Shown here one piece after another: positions 38,555 to 46,855 of a stretch of 64,000 nucleotides of DNA (position 1 is the stretch's first letter; each line of letters opens with the position of its first letter). The notes below the pieces were generated by a model. That model searched no databases, was not told where the DNA came from, and was given only the letters and a program-made list of their open reading frames with translations. Origin of the DNA: Erwinia tracheiphila (GTDB taxonomy: Bacteria; Pseudomonadota; Gammaproteobacteria; Enterobacterales; Enterobacteriaceae). Made by a program: the position numbers and the translations under genes. The stretch is taken from contig NZ_CP089932.1 of the NCBI RefSeq assembly GCF_021365465.1, positions 1,426,001 to 1,490,000 on the forward strand, read 5' to 3'.

Positions 38555-39130
38555 ATGGTCAAGTCTCAACCGATTCTGAGATATATATGGCGGACTATAC
38601 CCGCAGTTGCCCTGGTAACGCTGCTTTCAGCCTGTACTTCAACAAATACCAGCAACAATGCACAAACTGATACCCATGCAGTTAAAGACAAAAACGGTTT
38701 TTTACTGCAAGCGTCTCAGGATGAATTTGAACAGCTGGTTCAGAATGTGGATATCAAATCCCGTCTGATGGAGCAGTACTCTGACTGGAAAGGCGTTCGT
38801 TATCGCTTGGGCGGAACCAACAAGCGCGGCATTGATTGCTCTGCATTTGTGCAAACCACTTTCCGTGAACAGTTCGGTCTGGATCTGCCTCGCTCAACCT
38901 ATGAGCAGGAAGACACCGGGAAAAGTATTCAGCGCGCCAAGTTGCGGCCAGGCGATTTAGTGTTATTCCGTGCAGGTTCTACAGGACGTCACGTTGGGAT
39001 TTATCTGGGAAATGACAACTTTGTTCATGCCTCAACCACTAACGGCGTAATGATTTCCAATCTGAATGAAGCCTACTGGAAAAACCGTTATCGTGATGCG
39101 CGCAGGGTGCTAAACCGCTCCCAAAGCTGA
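38555..39130 (+). CDS. mepS: Murein DD-endopeptidase MepS (Spr)
   Basis: 191 residues. Lipoprotein signal with lipobox LLSAC (Cys27). NlpC/P60 domain with catalytic Cys95 (RGIDCSAF), His146 ([10 protein letters not shown]) and His158 (NFVHAST). MepS cleaves mDAP-D-Ala crosslinks so that new glycan strands can be inserted, and its level is set by NlpI-Prc degradation. The leader is long (about 350 bases from the IS1 copy), as in E. coli. The gene is intact and has a strong terminator. Confidence 0.96.
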   Translation: MVKSQPILRYIWRTIPAVALVTLLSACTSTNTSNNAQTDTHAVKDKNGFLLQASQDEFEQLVQNVDIKSRLMEQYSDWKGVRYRLGGTNKRGIDCSAFVQTTFREQFGLDLPRSTYEQEDTGKSIQRAKLRPGDLVLFRAGSTGRHVGIYLGNDNFVHASTTNGVMISNLNEAYWKNRYRDARRVLNRSQS

Positions 39131-39162
39131 ATTTCTGGCCCCATAGTTTGTGAAACGAGTAA

Positions 39163-39189
39163 AAAGCCACCTGCATAGCAGGTGGCTTT
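39163..39189. terminator. mepS terminator
   Basis: A perfect 12-bp-arm hairpin (AAAGCCACCTGC-ATA-GCAGGTGGCTTT) lies 33 bases after the mepS stop. A very similar hairpin core (CACCTGC/GCAGGTG) is found at 30136-30163 in front of the phage polymerase gene, and a related one after yejK. Confidence 0.85.
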
Positions 39190-39238
39190 GACACTGTCCC
39201 CTATGTAGGGGCTAAAAGAGGCTTCTTGATATAGGCTA

Positions 39239-39371
39239 CTACTGAACTTCTTTCCAGACACCATCAGCTTTCACAAGCTTAACAGGCTTTGTCTGTTTCA
39301 TATTGCTAATGGAGGCATCGACAATACAGTTATAAACATTGTTTGCTTCTTCTGTGCAACTAACTTTTTTC
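39239..39371 (-). pseudogene. C-terminal fragment of a small secreted protein, cut by IS1
   Basis: The minus strand encodes about 44 residues ([15 protein letters not shown] to LVKADGVWKEVQ, stop at 39239) before running into IS1 copy C at 39372. The tail VKLVKADGVWKEVQ is typical of small periplasmic lipoproteins of the DUF4878 type. The other half is not found on the far side of the IS, so the gene is truncated. The first recognisable residues are followed by IS sequence only. Confidence 0.55.
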
Positions 39372-40135
39372 GGTCGTGACGCAGACTTGCTGATCACGTA
39401 TGCTTTGCGCTTTGGATGTAACATATGGCTAAAGTTGATGTCGTCTGCCCTCAGTGCAATGAAACTCATGCTGTACGATGTAACGGACATTCAGCATCCG
39501 GCGCCCAACGTTACATCTGCAAGCATTGTTCAAAGACCTTTCTGCTCAACTTTAGCTACTCCGGTGCCAAACCAGACACACCAGACCATTGTTAATATGG
39601 CCATGAATGGTTACGGATGTCGCGATACCGCACGGGTTCTCGGTATCAGCCTCAATACGGTTCTGCGGCACGTAAAAAAATTTCGCCAAAGCAGGTAGCT
39701 GAGAATATCGACCCCGAAACGGAGGTTGTTATCTGCTGTGAAGCCGGTGAACAATGGTCTTACGTGCGGTGTAAAAGCAATCCCCGGTGGTTGTTCTATG
39801 CTTATGACCGTATCCGCAAACGTGCTCTGGCCCATGTCTTCGGCCCGAGAAATGCCCCGACCCTGCGACGATTGCTGGCCCTGTTAAGCAAATTTAACAT
39901 TGCCTTTTATATGACAGATGCGTGGCCGGTTTATAAAGTTCTGTTAAGTGCAACAGGCCACGTGGTGAGCAAGAAATATACCCAACGGACAGAACGACAT
40001 AATCTTAATCTTCGCACACATATCAAACGACTGACCCGCAGAACAATTTGCTTTTCGAAGTCAGAGGAAATGCACGATAAGATCATCGGTTGGTATCTTA
40101 CTCTTCATCATTATCAATAAATCTGCGTCACGACC
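39372..40135 (+). mobile_element. IS1-family element, copy C
   Basis: 764 bases, two fewer than copies B, D and E. The deletion (CAGACACACC instead of CAGACACACACC) shifts the insA frame, so InsA is broken in its middle. The ends are intact. The flanks (ACTTTTTTC left, CAAATTTC right) show no target duplication and the truncated gene on the left is not continued on the right, so a deletion or recombination occurred at this copy. Confidence 0.9.
39617..40120 (+). CDS. insB: InsB of IS1 copy C
   Basis: 167 residues in the insB frame with the intact catalytic domain ([64 protein letters not shown]). Because insA of this copy is frameshifted, an InsAB' fusion is unlikely. Confidence 0.8.
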   Translation: MSRYRTGSRYQPQYGSAARKKISPKQVAENIDPETEVVICCEAGEQWSYVRCKSNPRWLFYAYDRIRKRALAHVFGPRNAPTLRRLLALLSKFNIAFYMTDAWPVYKVLLSATGHVVSKKYTQRTERHNLNLRTHIKRLTRRTICFSKSEEMHDKIIGWYLTLHHYQ

Positions 40136-40344
40136 CAAATTTCTTACGTAAATACAATCTTGTAAAAATTACTAATGCAAACAAAGTAATGATAGCTACC
40201 CCAGACCATTACAAGGGGATGAACTCCGCGCAAGCGCGGCTGCGAGCCAAAGAACTGACGCAAACAGCAGCTTTGACCGGGCAATACCAGTTACTGTCCC
40301 AACACCTTAATCAGTTGACTGTAATCATCTCAGGTGATCAGTAA
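40136..40344 (+). pseudogene. Phage gene fragment truncated by IS1
   Basis: The open frame behind IS1 ends GQYQLLSQHLNQLTVIISGDQ. The first possible Met is at 40189 (MIATPDHYKGMNSAQARLRAKELTQ), but the frame is open back to the element, so the N-terminus may be lost. It resembles small helical phage proteins that precede packaging genes. Not recognised. Confidence 0.4.
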
Positions 40345-40443
40345 GGGAGGGCATAACAGCAGCGCTTGCCAGAATAATGCCAACTCAGGCAACCGTCGCC
40401 GTCTGAGCGATGACTTCTATGTTGACTAAAAGGAAACAACTTA

Positions 40444-40635
40444 ATGATCGTACTAACAGCAGCACAGATTCAGGAACTCTCAGCGTTCGCAACTCAGGAT
40501 GGCCAACAATCTTACACGATTACCACAGGTCTTATCCCGGCGTTCGAGGCCGATGATGGGGTTGAGGTGACCGAGTACCACGGTTTGATTGCGTACTCCG
40601 ATAGCGAAAAGCACGGCGTGCTGCAGCTGGGGTAA
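40444..40635 (+). CDS. Small phage protein
   Basis: 63 residues (MIVLTAAQIQELSAFATQDGQQSY...SEKHGVLQLG), with AAGGAAA upstream of the ATG. The fold is likely a small beta sheet. It lies at the head of the packaging region. Not recognised. Confidence 0.6.
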   Translation: MIVLTAAQIQELSAFATQDGQQSYTITTGLIPAFEADDGVEVTEYHGLIAYSDSEKHGVLQLG

Positions 40636-40939
40636 AGTCCAGCTGCATTGCAGTTATCATGTCAGAAATCCATAACCACCATGGCAGAGCTGCAAAGCGT
40701 CAGCTCTGTATTGAGATGGTAGCTGGACGATGAAGGCATCAGACTAAAACATATCCACAAATGATAAAAATTATCATCTAAATCAGGGGAGAGGGGGGAT
40801 CAAATCCTCAACCCCTTTCGAACACCAGGACTGCCGCTCCCGGTCGATTTTTACGCGCGGGAAATAAAAACTTTTTTTGGTCGTTTTTTTGTTGGTAATT
40901 AGCGTAACAAATCATCGTATTAAAACAGGAACCCTGTGA
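40636..40939. other. Region before the small terminase gene
   Basis: About 300 bases. A 24-residue frame at 40659-40733 (MSEIHNHHGRAAKRQLCIEMVAGR) may be a very small gene but lacks a good ribosome site. A G-rich stretch (GGGGAGAGGGGGGA, 40787) and a T-run follow. In HK97-type phages the cos site precedes terS, so it may lie here; nothing in the sequence proves it. Confidence 0.4.
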
Positions 40940-41377
40940 ATGAGTACCGGTTTAAGAACTCCCGGAGGGGGCCGAAAGCCCAACAATACCGGGGCAATGG
41001 TCAGCTCTGTAACGCGTGCTGTTGCCCCACCAAAGGAACTGCTCGGTGATATGGACATTGATGCCTGGAAACGGACTATCCGCGTCATGATTGATGCTGG
41101 CACGTTTGAAATGCAGGACTGCTATCTGCTGATGGAATACTGCAACACCATTCAGCTGCTGTATGACGCCAATCAGGAAATAAAAAATGACGGGATTGGT
41201 GACGAAACAGCAGCAGGTGGCCAGAAGATGGGGGCGGCGGTAAAGGCGCTGGAAAAATATCTCTCTCAGCTGATACGCCTCAGCGTCGTATTGCGACTGG
41301 ACTGCAACAGCAGGAACAGGGTGGCCAGCCCCGGTAAAAATGGTGCTGAGAAAGGCAACGAATTCGATGAATTTTGA
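40940..41377 (+). CDS. terS: Phage terminase small subunit, P27 family
   Basis: 145 residues starting MSTGLRTPGGGRKPNNTG, the basic Gly-rich head typical of P27-family small terminases. A helical body follows (DAWKRTIRVMIDAGTFEMQDCYLLMEYCN). It recognises phage DNA for packaging. The large subunit gene follows after an inserted toxin-antitoxin pair. Confidence 0.8.
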   Translation: MSTGLRTPGGGRKPNNTGAMVSSVTRAVAPPKELLGDMDIDAWKRTIRVMIDAGTFEMQDCYLLMEYCNTIQLLYDANQEIKNDGIGDETAAGGQKMGAAVKALEKYLSQLIRLSVVLRLDCNSRNRVASPGKNGAEKGNEFDEF

Positions 41378-41475
41378 TTACCAAAACAGGCTACGGCCAG
41401 CCGGAAATTGCCCTTTCCAATAAAATGTAGTAACGTACCTACACCTCGCTACACCTCGATAGTAAAGGGGGTATT

Positions 41476-41727
41476 ATGACCGTAACGACATTAACCAGCC
41501 GGGAATTGAATCAGGATATTGGTCGTGCTAAAAAGGCCGCTAAATCGGGGCCTGTTTTCATCACGTCGCGTGGGAAACCGGTGCATGTGCTACTGACGTT
41601 TGAAGAATATAAGGCGCTGACAAAACAGCGGCGAAACATTGCTGATTCGCTGGCAATGCCTGGCATTGCAGATATCGATTTTGAGGCACCGCGGGCGAAT
41701 ATCGGTATCCGGGCGGCTGAGTTCTGA
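41476..41727 (+). CDS. Phd/YefM-type antitoxin
   Basis: 83 residues. The N-terminus (TLTSRELNQDIGRAKKAAKSGPVFITSRGKPVHVLLTFEEYK) matches the Phd/YefM DNA-binding fold. The C-terminal tail would bind the toxin. It overlaps the toxin start by one base. It likely represses its own promoter, which lies in the ~100 bases after terS. Confidence 0.9.
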   Translation: MTVTTLTSRELNQDIGRAKKAAKSGPVFITSRGKPVHVLLTFEEYKALTKQRRNIADSLAMPGIADIDFEAPRANIGIRAAEF

Positions 41728-42161
41728 TGATGTATGTTATTGACACCAACGTTGTTTCAGAACTGAGGAAAATCCAGTCAGGTAAGGCCGATTCAAACGT
41801 TGCAGAGTGGGCATCACAGGTCGATGCATCGGACCTGTTCGTGTCGGCCATCACAATCATGGAACTGGAGATGGGCATTCTGGCCATGAAACGGAAGGAT
41901 GCCTCTCAGGGGACGATGCTGCGTACATGGATGGATAATCACGTTCTACCAGAGTTTTCCGGCAGAACCATCGCTGTTGATACTCCGGTAGCCCTGCGCT
42001 GTGCGCGGCTGCATATTCCGGACCGGCAATCAGAGCGCGACGCGCTGATTGCTGCAACAGCGTTGGTGCACGGGATGACAGTGGTTACACGAAATGTTGC
42101 CGATTTTCAGGCCAGCGGCGTTGAAATACTGAATCCATGGGAATTTCATGAGAGCAGCTGA
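41727..42161 (+). CDS. PIN-domain (VapC/FitB-type) toxin
   Basis: 144 residues with the PIN acidic residues: MYVIDTNVVSELRK (Asp at position 6), the Glu in ITIMELEMGI, and the Asp residues of [28 protein letters not shown] toxins are Mg-dependent RNases that cleave tRNA or mRNA. The pair is inserted between the two terminase genes as an accessory module. Confidence 0.9.
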   Translation: MMYVIDTNVVSELRKIQSGKADSNVAEWASQVDASDLFVSAITIMELEMGILAMKRKDASQGTMLRTWMDNHVLPEFSGRTIAVDTPVALRCARLHIPDRQSERDALIAATALVHGMTVVTRNVADFQASGVEILNPWEFHESS

Positions 42162-42213
42162 CATCAGCATGATTAAAATCTTAATTGGGATCGTGGTCCC
42201 AGGGTAAGGAAAA

Positions 42214-43173
42214 ATGGCGGCATACCCGAGCGTCAACATGGCGAATGAGTATGCCCGTCAGGTTCTGAGCGGGAAAATCATCGCCTGCAGTTACATCAAA
42301 AAGGTTTGCCAGCGCCATTTTGACGATCTGAAAAAATCTCTCGATAAAGAGTATCCATACACCTTCAACCGTGATTTGGCTGAACGCGCCTGCCGGTTCG
42401 TTCAGTTGTTGCCCCATTCCAGTGGGGATTTGAAAGGGCAGAAACTGGTGCTGGAATTGTGGCAGGCATTTGTTTTCTTTTCGATTTTTGGCTGGGTGAC
42501 GAAAAAGAATAAAAAACGGCGCTTTCGCGAGGCTTATATCCGGGTAGCGAGAAAAAATGGCAAAAGTTTTTTCGCTGCCGGTATCGGTACCTATATGTTC
42601 TGTGCCGATGGTGAAAACAGCGCAGAAATTTACTGCGGCGCAACAAAGATGCCGCAGGCAAAGAAAGTGTTTAACCCAGCCCAACATATGGCAAAAATGT
42701 TGCCAGGGCTACGCAGCAAATTTGGCGTTTCCGTATGGGCCGAAAAAATGACCCGTCCCGATGGCTCGGTTTTTGCCCCTGTCGTGGGGAATCCGGGCGA
42801 TGGTGACAGTCCGTCCTGTGCGATTATTGACGAGTACCATGAGCACCCCACTGATCGCCTGTATGCAGCAATGACCACGGGCATGGGCGCTCGTAGCCAG
42901 CCGTTAACACTGATTATCACAACGGCGGGCGTGGATCTGGAGTCTCCCTGTTTCGATAAGGACAAAGAAGCAAAAGAGGTGCTGGACGCTGTAATACCAA
43001 ACGATCGCCTGTTTGCCATGATTTACGAGCTGGATGATGGTGATGACTGGCAGGATCCCGTGAACCTCATCAAGGCCAATCCAAATCTCAATGTCTCGAT
43101 TTTTTACGATGATCTTGTCGAAATATTGCAGATAGCAAAAACTGTGCCGCGCCGTACCAATGACATCAAAACA
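42214..43173 (+). pseudogene. terL: Phage terminase large subunit, truncated by IS1
   Basis: 320 native residues starting MAAYPSVNMANEYARQVLSGK, then IS1 sequence. The ATPase half is present: AYIRVARKNGKSFFAAGIGTYM (Walker A-like), DSPSCAIIDEYHEH (Walker B) and LTLIITTAGVD. The nuclease half (normally another 200-250 residues) is gone. IS1 copy D follows at 43174 and unrelated genes lie beyond, so packaging is not possible from this gene. Confidence 0.9.
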
Positions 43174-43226
43174 GGTCGTGACGCAGACTTGCTGATCACG
43201 TATGCTTTGCGCTTTGGATGTAACAT

Positions 43227-43502
43227 ATGGCTAAAGTTGATGTCGTCTGCCCTCAGTGCAATGAAACTCATGCTGTACGATGTAACGGACATTCAGCATC
43301 CGGTGCCCAACGTTACATCTGCAAGCATTGTTCAAAGACCTTTCAGCTCAACTTTAGCTACTCCGGTGCCAAACCAGACACACACCAGACCATTGTTAAT
43401 ATGGCCATGAATGGTTACGGATGTCGCGATACCGCACGGGTTCTCGGTATCAGCCTCAATACGGTTCTGCGGCACTTAAAAAAATTTCCCCAAAGCAGGT
43501 AG
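43227..43502 (+). CDS. insA: InsA of IS1 copy D
   Basis: 91 residues, zinc ribbon CPQC/CKHC and helix-turn-helix as in the other copies. Ends RHLKKFPQSR at the A-run where frameshifting to InsB' would occur. Confidence 0.88.
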   Translation: MAKVDVVCPQCNETHAVRCNGHSASGAQRYICKHCSKTFQLNFSYSGAKPDTHQTIVNMAMNGYGCRDTARVLGISLNTVLRHLKKFPQSR

Positions 43503-43924
43503 CTGAGAATATCGACCCCGAAACGGAGGTTGTTATCTGCTGTGAAGCCGGTGAACAATGGTCTTACGTGCGGTGTAAAAGCAATCCCCGGTGGTTGTTC
43601 TATGCTTATGACCGTATCCGCAAACGTGCTCTGGCCCACGTCTTCGGCCCGAGAAATGCCCCGACCCTGCGACGATTGCTGGCCCTGTTAAGCAAATTTA
43701 ACCTTGCCTTTTATATGACAGATGCCTGGCCGGTTTATAAAGTTCTGTTAAGTGCAACAAGCCACGTGGTGAGCAAGAAATATACCCAACGGACAGAACG
43801 GCATAATCTTAATCTTCGCACACATATCAAACGACTGACCCGCAGAACAATTTGCTTTTCGAAGTCAGAGGAAATGCACGATAAGATCATCGGTTGGTAT
43901 CTTACTCTTCATCATTATCAATAA
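43421..43924 (+). CDS. insB: InsB of IS1 copy D
   Basis: 167 residues in the insB frame, complete catalytic domain. It differs from copy C by small changes (SKFNLAFY, SATSHVV). With InsA it can form the InsAB' transposase, so this copy may be active. Confidence 0.85.
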   Translation: MSRYRTGSRYQPQYGSAALKKISPKQVAENIDPETEVVICCEAGEQWSYVRCKSNPRWLFYAYDRIRKRALAHVFGPRNAPTLRRLLALLSKFNLAFYMTDAWPVYKVLLSATSHVVSKKYTQRTERHNLNLRTHIKRLTRRTICFSKSEEMHDKIIGWYLTLHHYQ

Positions 43925-43962
43925 ATCTGCGTCACGACCGGAATTATCAATGAGGCATAATC

Positions 43963-44253
43963 ATGATTAAAGTTATGACAAGAGAAGAACTGGAAATTAT
44001 GCCAGACTTGGATCGGATGATAACCGAAGGGGATTGTCGCTGGATGACCTCTATTGGTGCAAGTACAAGGTACTACATGATTAAAATGGGGCGATTTCCA
44101 CCTCGCTATGAATATGGTCCCAAAACAAAACTGTACAGATTATCAGAAGTGCAGGCATGGGTAAGGGATAAAGACAAAACCACGCCTACGGCGCACTGGC
44201 GCAACGCCTTAAAGGTTTTGTGGTTGGTGCCGGGGTTACCTACGAGGAACTGA
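43963..44253 (+). CDS. AlpA-family regulator, fused at its end to a foreign frame
   Basis: The N-terminal ~75 residues (MIKVMTREELEIMPDLDRM, GASTRYYMIKMGRFPP, YRLSEVQAWVRDKDK) match AlpA-type excisionase/regulators of P4-like islands and PICIs. The last 20 residues (TPTAHWRNALKVLW) come from the primase sequence read in a wrong frame, so a deletion joined the two genes near 44185. It probably still makes a working DNA-binding domain. Confidence 0.75.
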   Translation: MIKVMTREELEIMPDLDRMITEGDCRWMTSIGASTRYYMIKMGRFPPRYEYGPKTKLYRLSEVQAWVRDKDKTTPTAHWRNALKVLWLVPGLPTRN

Positions 44254-45607
44254 GCGAAAGCGGCCTGTTGATGACCGATAAGGCCGTACAGAAGAAAAAC
44301 CGTATAGAGCTGGTGTCCGATCTGATTGGTAGTGACGGGGTTCAGGCCGTTTTAACTGATGCAGGACGTATCCACCGGGTATTCCCCGCACCAAAACCGG
44401 AAAAAAAAGAAGCGGGTAACTGACGCGTCCACATCGTCACTTGCTCAGATGGGGCCAAGCCAGCGTGGAGAGGTGTTGCTTGAACATTATGATCGCCTGT
44501 TGGCGTTACACAGCGATTCTGACACCGTTCACCATTACAGCGGCGTTATCTGGAAGCCAGTAAGTGATAAAGACCTTGCAAGGGAGATGCCGAATATATT
44601 CCGGGAATCCGGCGTTCCTTACTCTATGACGGCGATGAAGAACACCGTGGATACAATGAAACTGAGCCTGCCAGTAATGGGCGTGACGGCCCGTAACCTG
44701 ATTGGCTTCAGCAATGGTGTTTTTGATACCCGGCAAGGCACATTCCGGCCACATGACCGAGAAGACTGGTTACTGGTTGCCAGCGAGGTGGAGTTTGGGT
44801 CTCAGCAGGACGGCGAAACGCCGGAGAGCAATGCCCCGGCGTTCTGGAAGTGGCTGACCTGGGCAACCGGAGGCAACAGCCGTAAAGCGGAGCGTGTTCT
44901 GGCCGCGCTGTATATGATTATGGCTAACCGCTATGCCGGAGACGGTGCGGGAATTAAAGCCATTACGGGCGGTGACAAAGTGGCAATAGACCCGAAACAC
45001 AAGCCGCCATACTCAACCCGCATTCCTGCTGTCATACTGGCCGTAAATAACAATGCCATGACGTTCAGTGACCGTAGCGGCGGCATATCCCGGCGCAGGG
45101 TTATCTTCAATTTCTCGCAGGTTGTACCGGAGAATGAGCGTGATCCGCTGCTGTCGGAAAAAATTGAGGCGTAGCTTCCAGTTATCATCCGGCACCTGCT
45201 GACGCGCTTTGCTGACCAGAATGAGGCCCAAAGTCTTCTGTTTGAGCAGCAGAAATCAGAGGAGGCAATTAGCCATTAAGCGTGAAGGCGATTCGCTGGT
45301 GGATTTCTGTGGTTACCTGCTGGCCTCAGTACAGTGTGACGGCATGTTTGTTGGCAATGCAGATATTATTCCCTTCAGCCCGCGTCGGTATCTGTATCAC
45401 GCCTATATGCAATACATGCGCTCAAACGGACTGAACAAGCCCGTATCGCTAACCAGGTTTGGTACGGATATGCCGGGTGCAATGTCTGAGTACGGCAAAG
45501 TGTATGACAGGAGGAAGACAAAGCAGGGTATGAGGTCAAACCTTTCGCTGACGCCTGAGACTGATGAATGGATGCCGCAGTGCAATGAACCCGACAGCAA
45601 AACGTAA
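44185..45607 (+). pseudogene. P4-type primase/helicase, decayed
   Basis: Segments of one large protein lie in succession. QRLKGFVVGAGVTYEELSESG leads to a frameshift at an A8 run (44400-44407). Then come SLAQMGPSQRGEVLLEHY and LIGFSNGVFDTRQGTFRPH. The D5/SF3 helicase part reads GDGAGIKAITGGDKVAIDPKHK, but the preceding Walker A segment is deleted (NRY joins AGDGAG). After a TAG at 45172 and a further frameshift near 45278, the C-terminus reads VDFCGYLLASVQCDGMFVGNA to a stop at 45607. Primase-helicases of this kind start replication at the iterons found right behind it. Confidence 0.88.
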
Positions 45608-45621
45608 AAGATAATGGAAAA

Positions 45622-45834
45622 GTGTTCACCATGTCAGAAAGTGATTAAAGAACATAAATACGGAGGGTGAACACTTTATTATTAACTGTTCACCAACTAT
45701 TCACCTGTTCACCTTTTTTTAGATTTGCTCGTGTTTGAGGTGAACAGTTAAGGTGAACACAAGTGAACACTTTTTTCAGAGTGGGAACCATATAATTCAA
45801 TGACTTAAATAGGAAAAACAGAAAAGGTGAACAC
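45622..45834. repeat. GGTGAACA iterons: P4-type replication region
   Basis: At least eight copies of GGTGAACA or its inverse TGTTCACC occur in 213 bases (45622, 45666, 45687, 45706, 45739, 45752, 45763, 45826), with A+T-rich sequence between. GGTGAACAG is the type I iteron bound by the alpha primase-helicase of phage P4 at its origin and crr. Position directly downstream of a P4-type primase gene makes this an origin or crr of the satellite-like element. Confidence 0.8.
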
Positions 45835-45873
45835 TCTGAGGCATAAATTTTATTTTTTCACAGGAGAACAGAT

Positions 45874-46208
45874 ATGAAAATGATTGGCAAAGCTAACGAT
45901 CGGATGGTTGATTTCAAATTTCTTTACAGCGCCGTGGACGCACTGTCGAAAAAAACGAGATTACTGTGACAGACTTCCTTGCCCTGAGCGCGTTTGTTAC
46001 TTCTGAAAAAACTGACCTTGAGGCATATAAAAGCGGTGTTGAAGCAGCTGGAAATGAGCTGTCAAAAGATGCGGATGCTTACCTTGATCTTCTTCAGCGG
46101 ATGTCAGGTGACTTGTCTTATACGGGGGCTGGCATTGAAAGTGCGATATTTGGAGGACAATCAACTGCGAGCTGGGCATTTTATCATTGGGGACTGGATA
46201 AAGAATAG
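45874..46208 (+). pseudogene. Small accessory gene with a homopolymer frameshift
   Basis: ATG 45874 (AGGAGA upstream) reads MKMIGKANDRMVDFKFLYSAVDALSKK and then stops at 45969. The rest of the protein (TDFLALSAFVTSEKTDLEAYKSGVEAAGNE to YHWGLDKE, stop 46208) lies in the next frame. One A too many in the A7 run at 45950 explains both parts; without it the frames join as LSKNEITVTDFLAL. The GTG at 45966 can still start the second part. Not recognised; it may belong with the two genes behind it. Confidence 0.6.
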
Positions 46209-46324
46209 GGTAACAGCCAGGCCTGTTTAAAAACGGGCTGTTTTGATTTAAGCTAAGGGCTGGATTAATAACAGGAGGACGTATTGATACGGTTGAAGAA
46301 CTGAACGGATATTATTTTAAAGGG

Positions 46325-46723
46325 ATGTGGAACCTTCCACTTGGAGAGCTTGCTTTCTGGATTCTGGTGGATGAGGCAGAAAAGCAATTTGACGGCATAG
46401 ATATTTTTGCGTTTGCGACGATAGTCGGAAGTTTCAACATAATTCACGTTCCTGGAAAACCCAATACAGCGACAAGAGGAACAAGTCTCTTGTCATTGGG
46501 GTTGTGCAGGATGATTTCGTGTCGGTTAGATAGTCGCTGGCGTTCCCCTACCTGGAAAACATTGATTAATGGTCGGTGGGCCAGAACAGCGAGTTTAGGC
46601 GGTCTTATTGGAAGATGGTTGCCGTGGGTCGGGGTCGCGATCACGTTATATGATATAACCATGATTTCGCACAGAACTATCTGGCACTATAATGTCATGG
46701 TCAAACCTGAGGACAGAATATGA
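46325..46723 (+). CDS. Putative membrane protein
   Basis: 132 residues (MWNLPLGELAFWILVDEAEKQFDGIDIFAFATIVGSFNI) with hydrophobic segments near residues 25-45 and 95-115 (RWLPWVGVAITLYDITMI). The same frame is open upstream to an ATT at 46283, with a perfect AGGAGG 5 bases before it, so the true start may be a mutated or unusual codon there (14 more residues, IDTVEELNGYYFKG). It overlaps the DUF1493 gene by ATGA. It is the common partner of DUF1493 genes in enterobacteria. Confidence 0.6.
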   Translation: MWNLPLGELAFWILVDEAEKQFDGIDIFAFATIVGSFNIIHVPGKPNTATRGTSLLSLGLCRMISCRLDSRWRSPTWKTLINGRWARTASLGGLIGRWLPWVGVAITLYDITMISHRTIWHYNVMVKPEDRI

Positions 46724-46813
46724 CGTCTGTCGAAGATGCCGTGCTTAAATTTGTAAGAGATGAATTACGCTGCGAGGAGCTTGATATTGATTCATCGCTA
46801 AGTACAGGTAAAT

Positions 46814-46855
46814 TGTACTAGCTCAGACCTGATCTGACAGTTACCGGTTATTTAT
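46814..46855 (-). mobile_element. IS481 terminal fragment (42 bp)
   Basis: TGTACTAGCTCAGACC through TTATTTAT is the first 42 bases of the right end of an IS481 element, cut at the point where the ISL3 element begins. The flank GGTAAAT (46807-46813) matches the flank on the far side of the complete copy 4 (49377-49383), so this fragment is the outer end of the original IS481 insertion in the DUF1493 gene. Confidence 0.88.

Larger units (their letters stand above)
43174..43939 (+). mobile_element. IS1-family element, copy D
   Basis: 766 bases, intact ends. The flanks (TCAAAACA left, GGAATTAT right) do not match, so there is no target duplication. Left of it is terL, right of it is alpA, and the rest of terL is missing. 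A deletion between two IS1 copies explains this. Confidence 0.92.

Noticed and set aside
45622..45834. The repeated TGTTCACC boxes as operators for a phage repressor
   Set aside because: The motif matches the P4 alpha iteron and lies behind the primase gene; there is no repressor gene or divergent promoter pair nearby.
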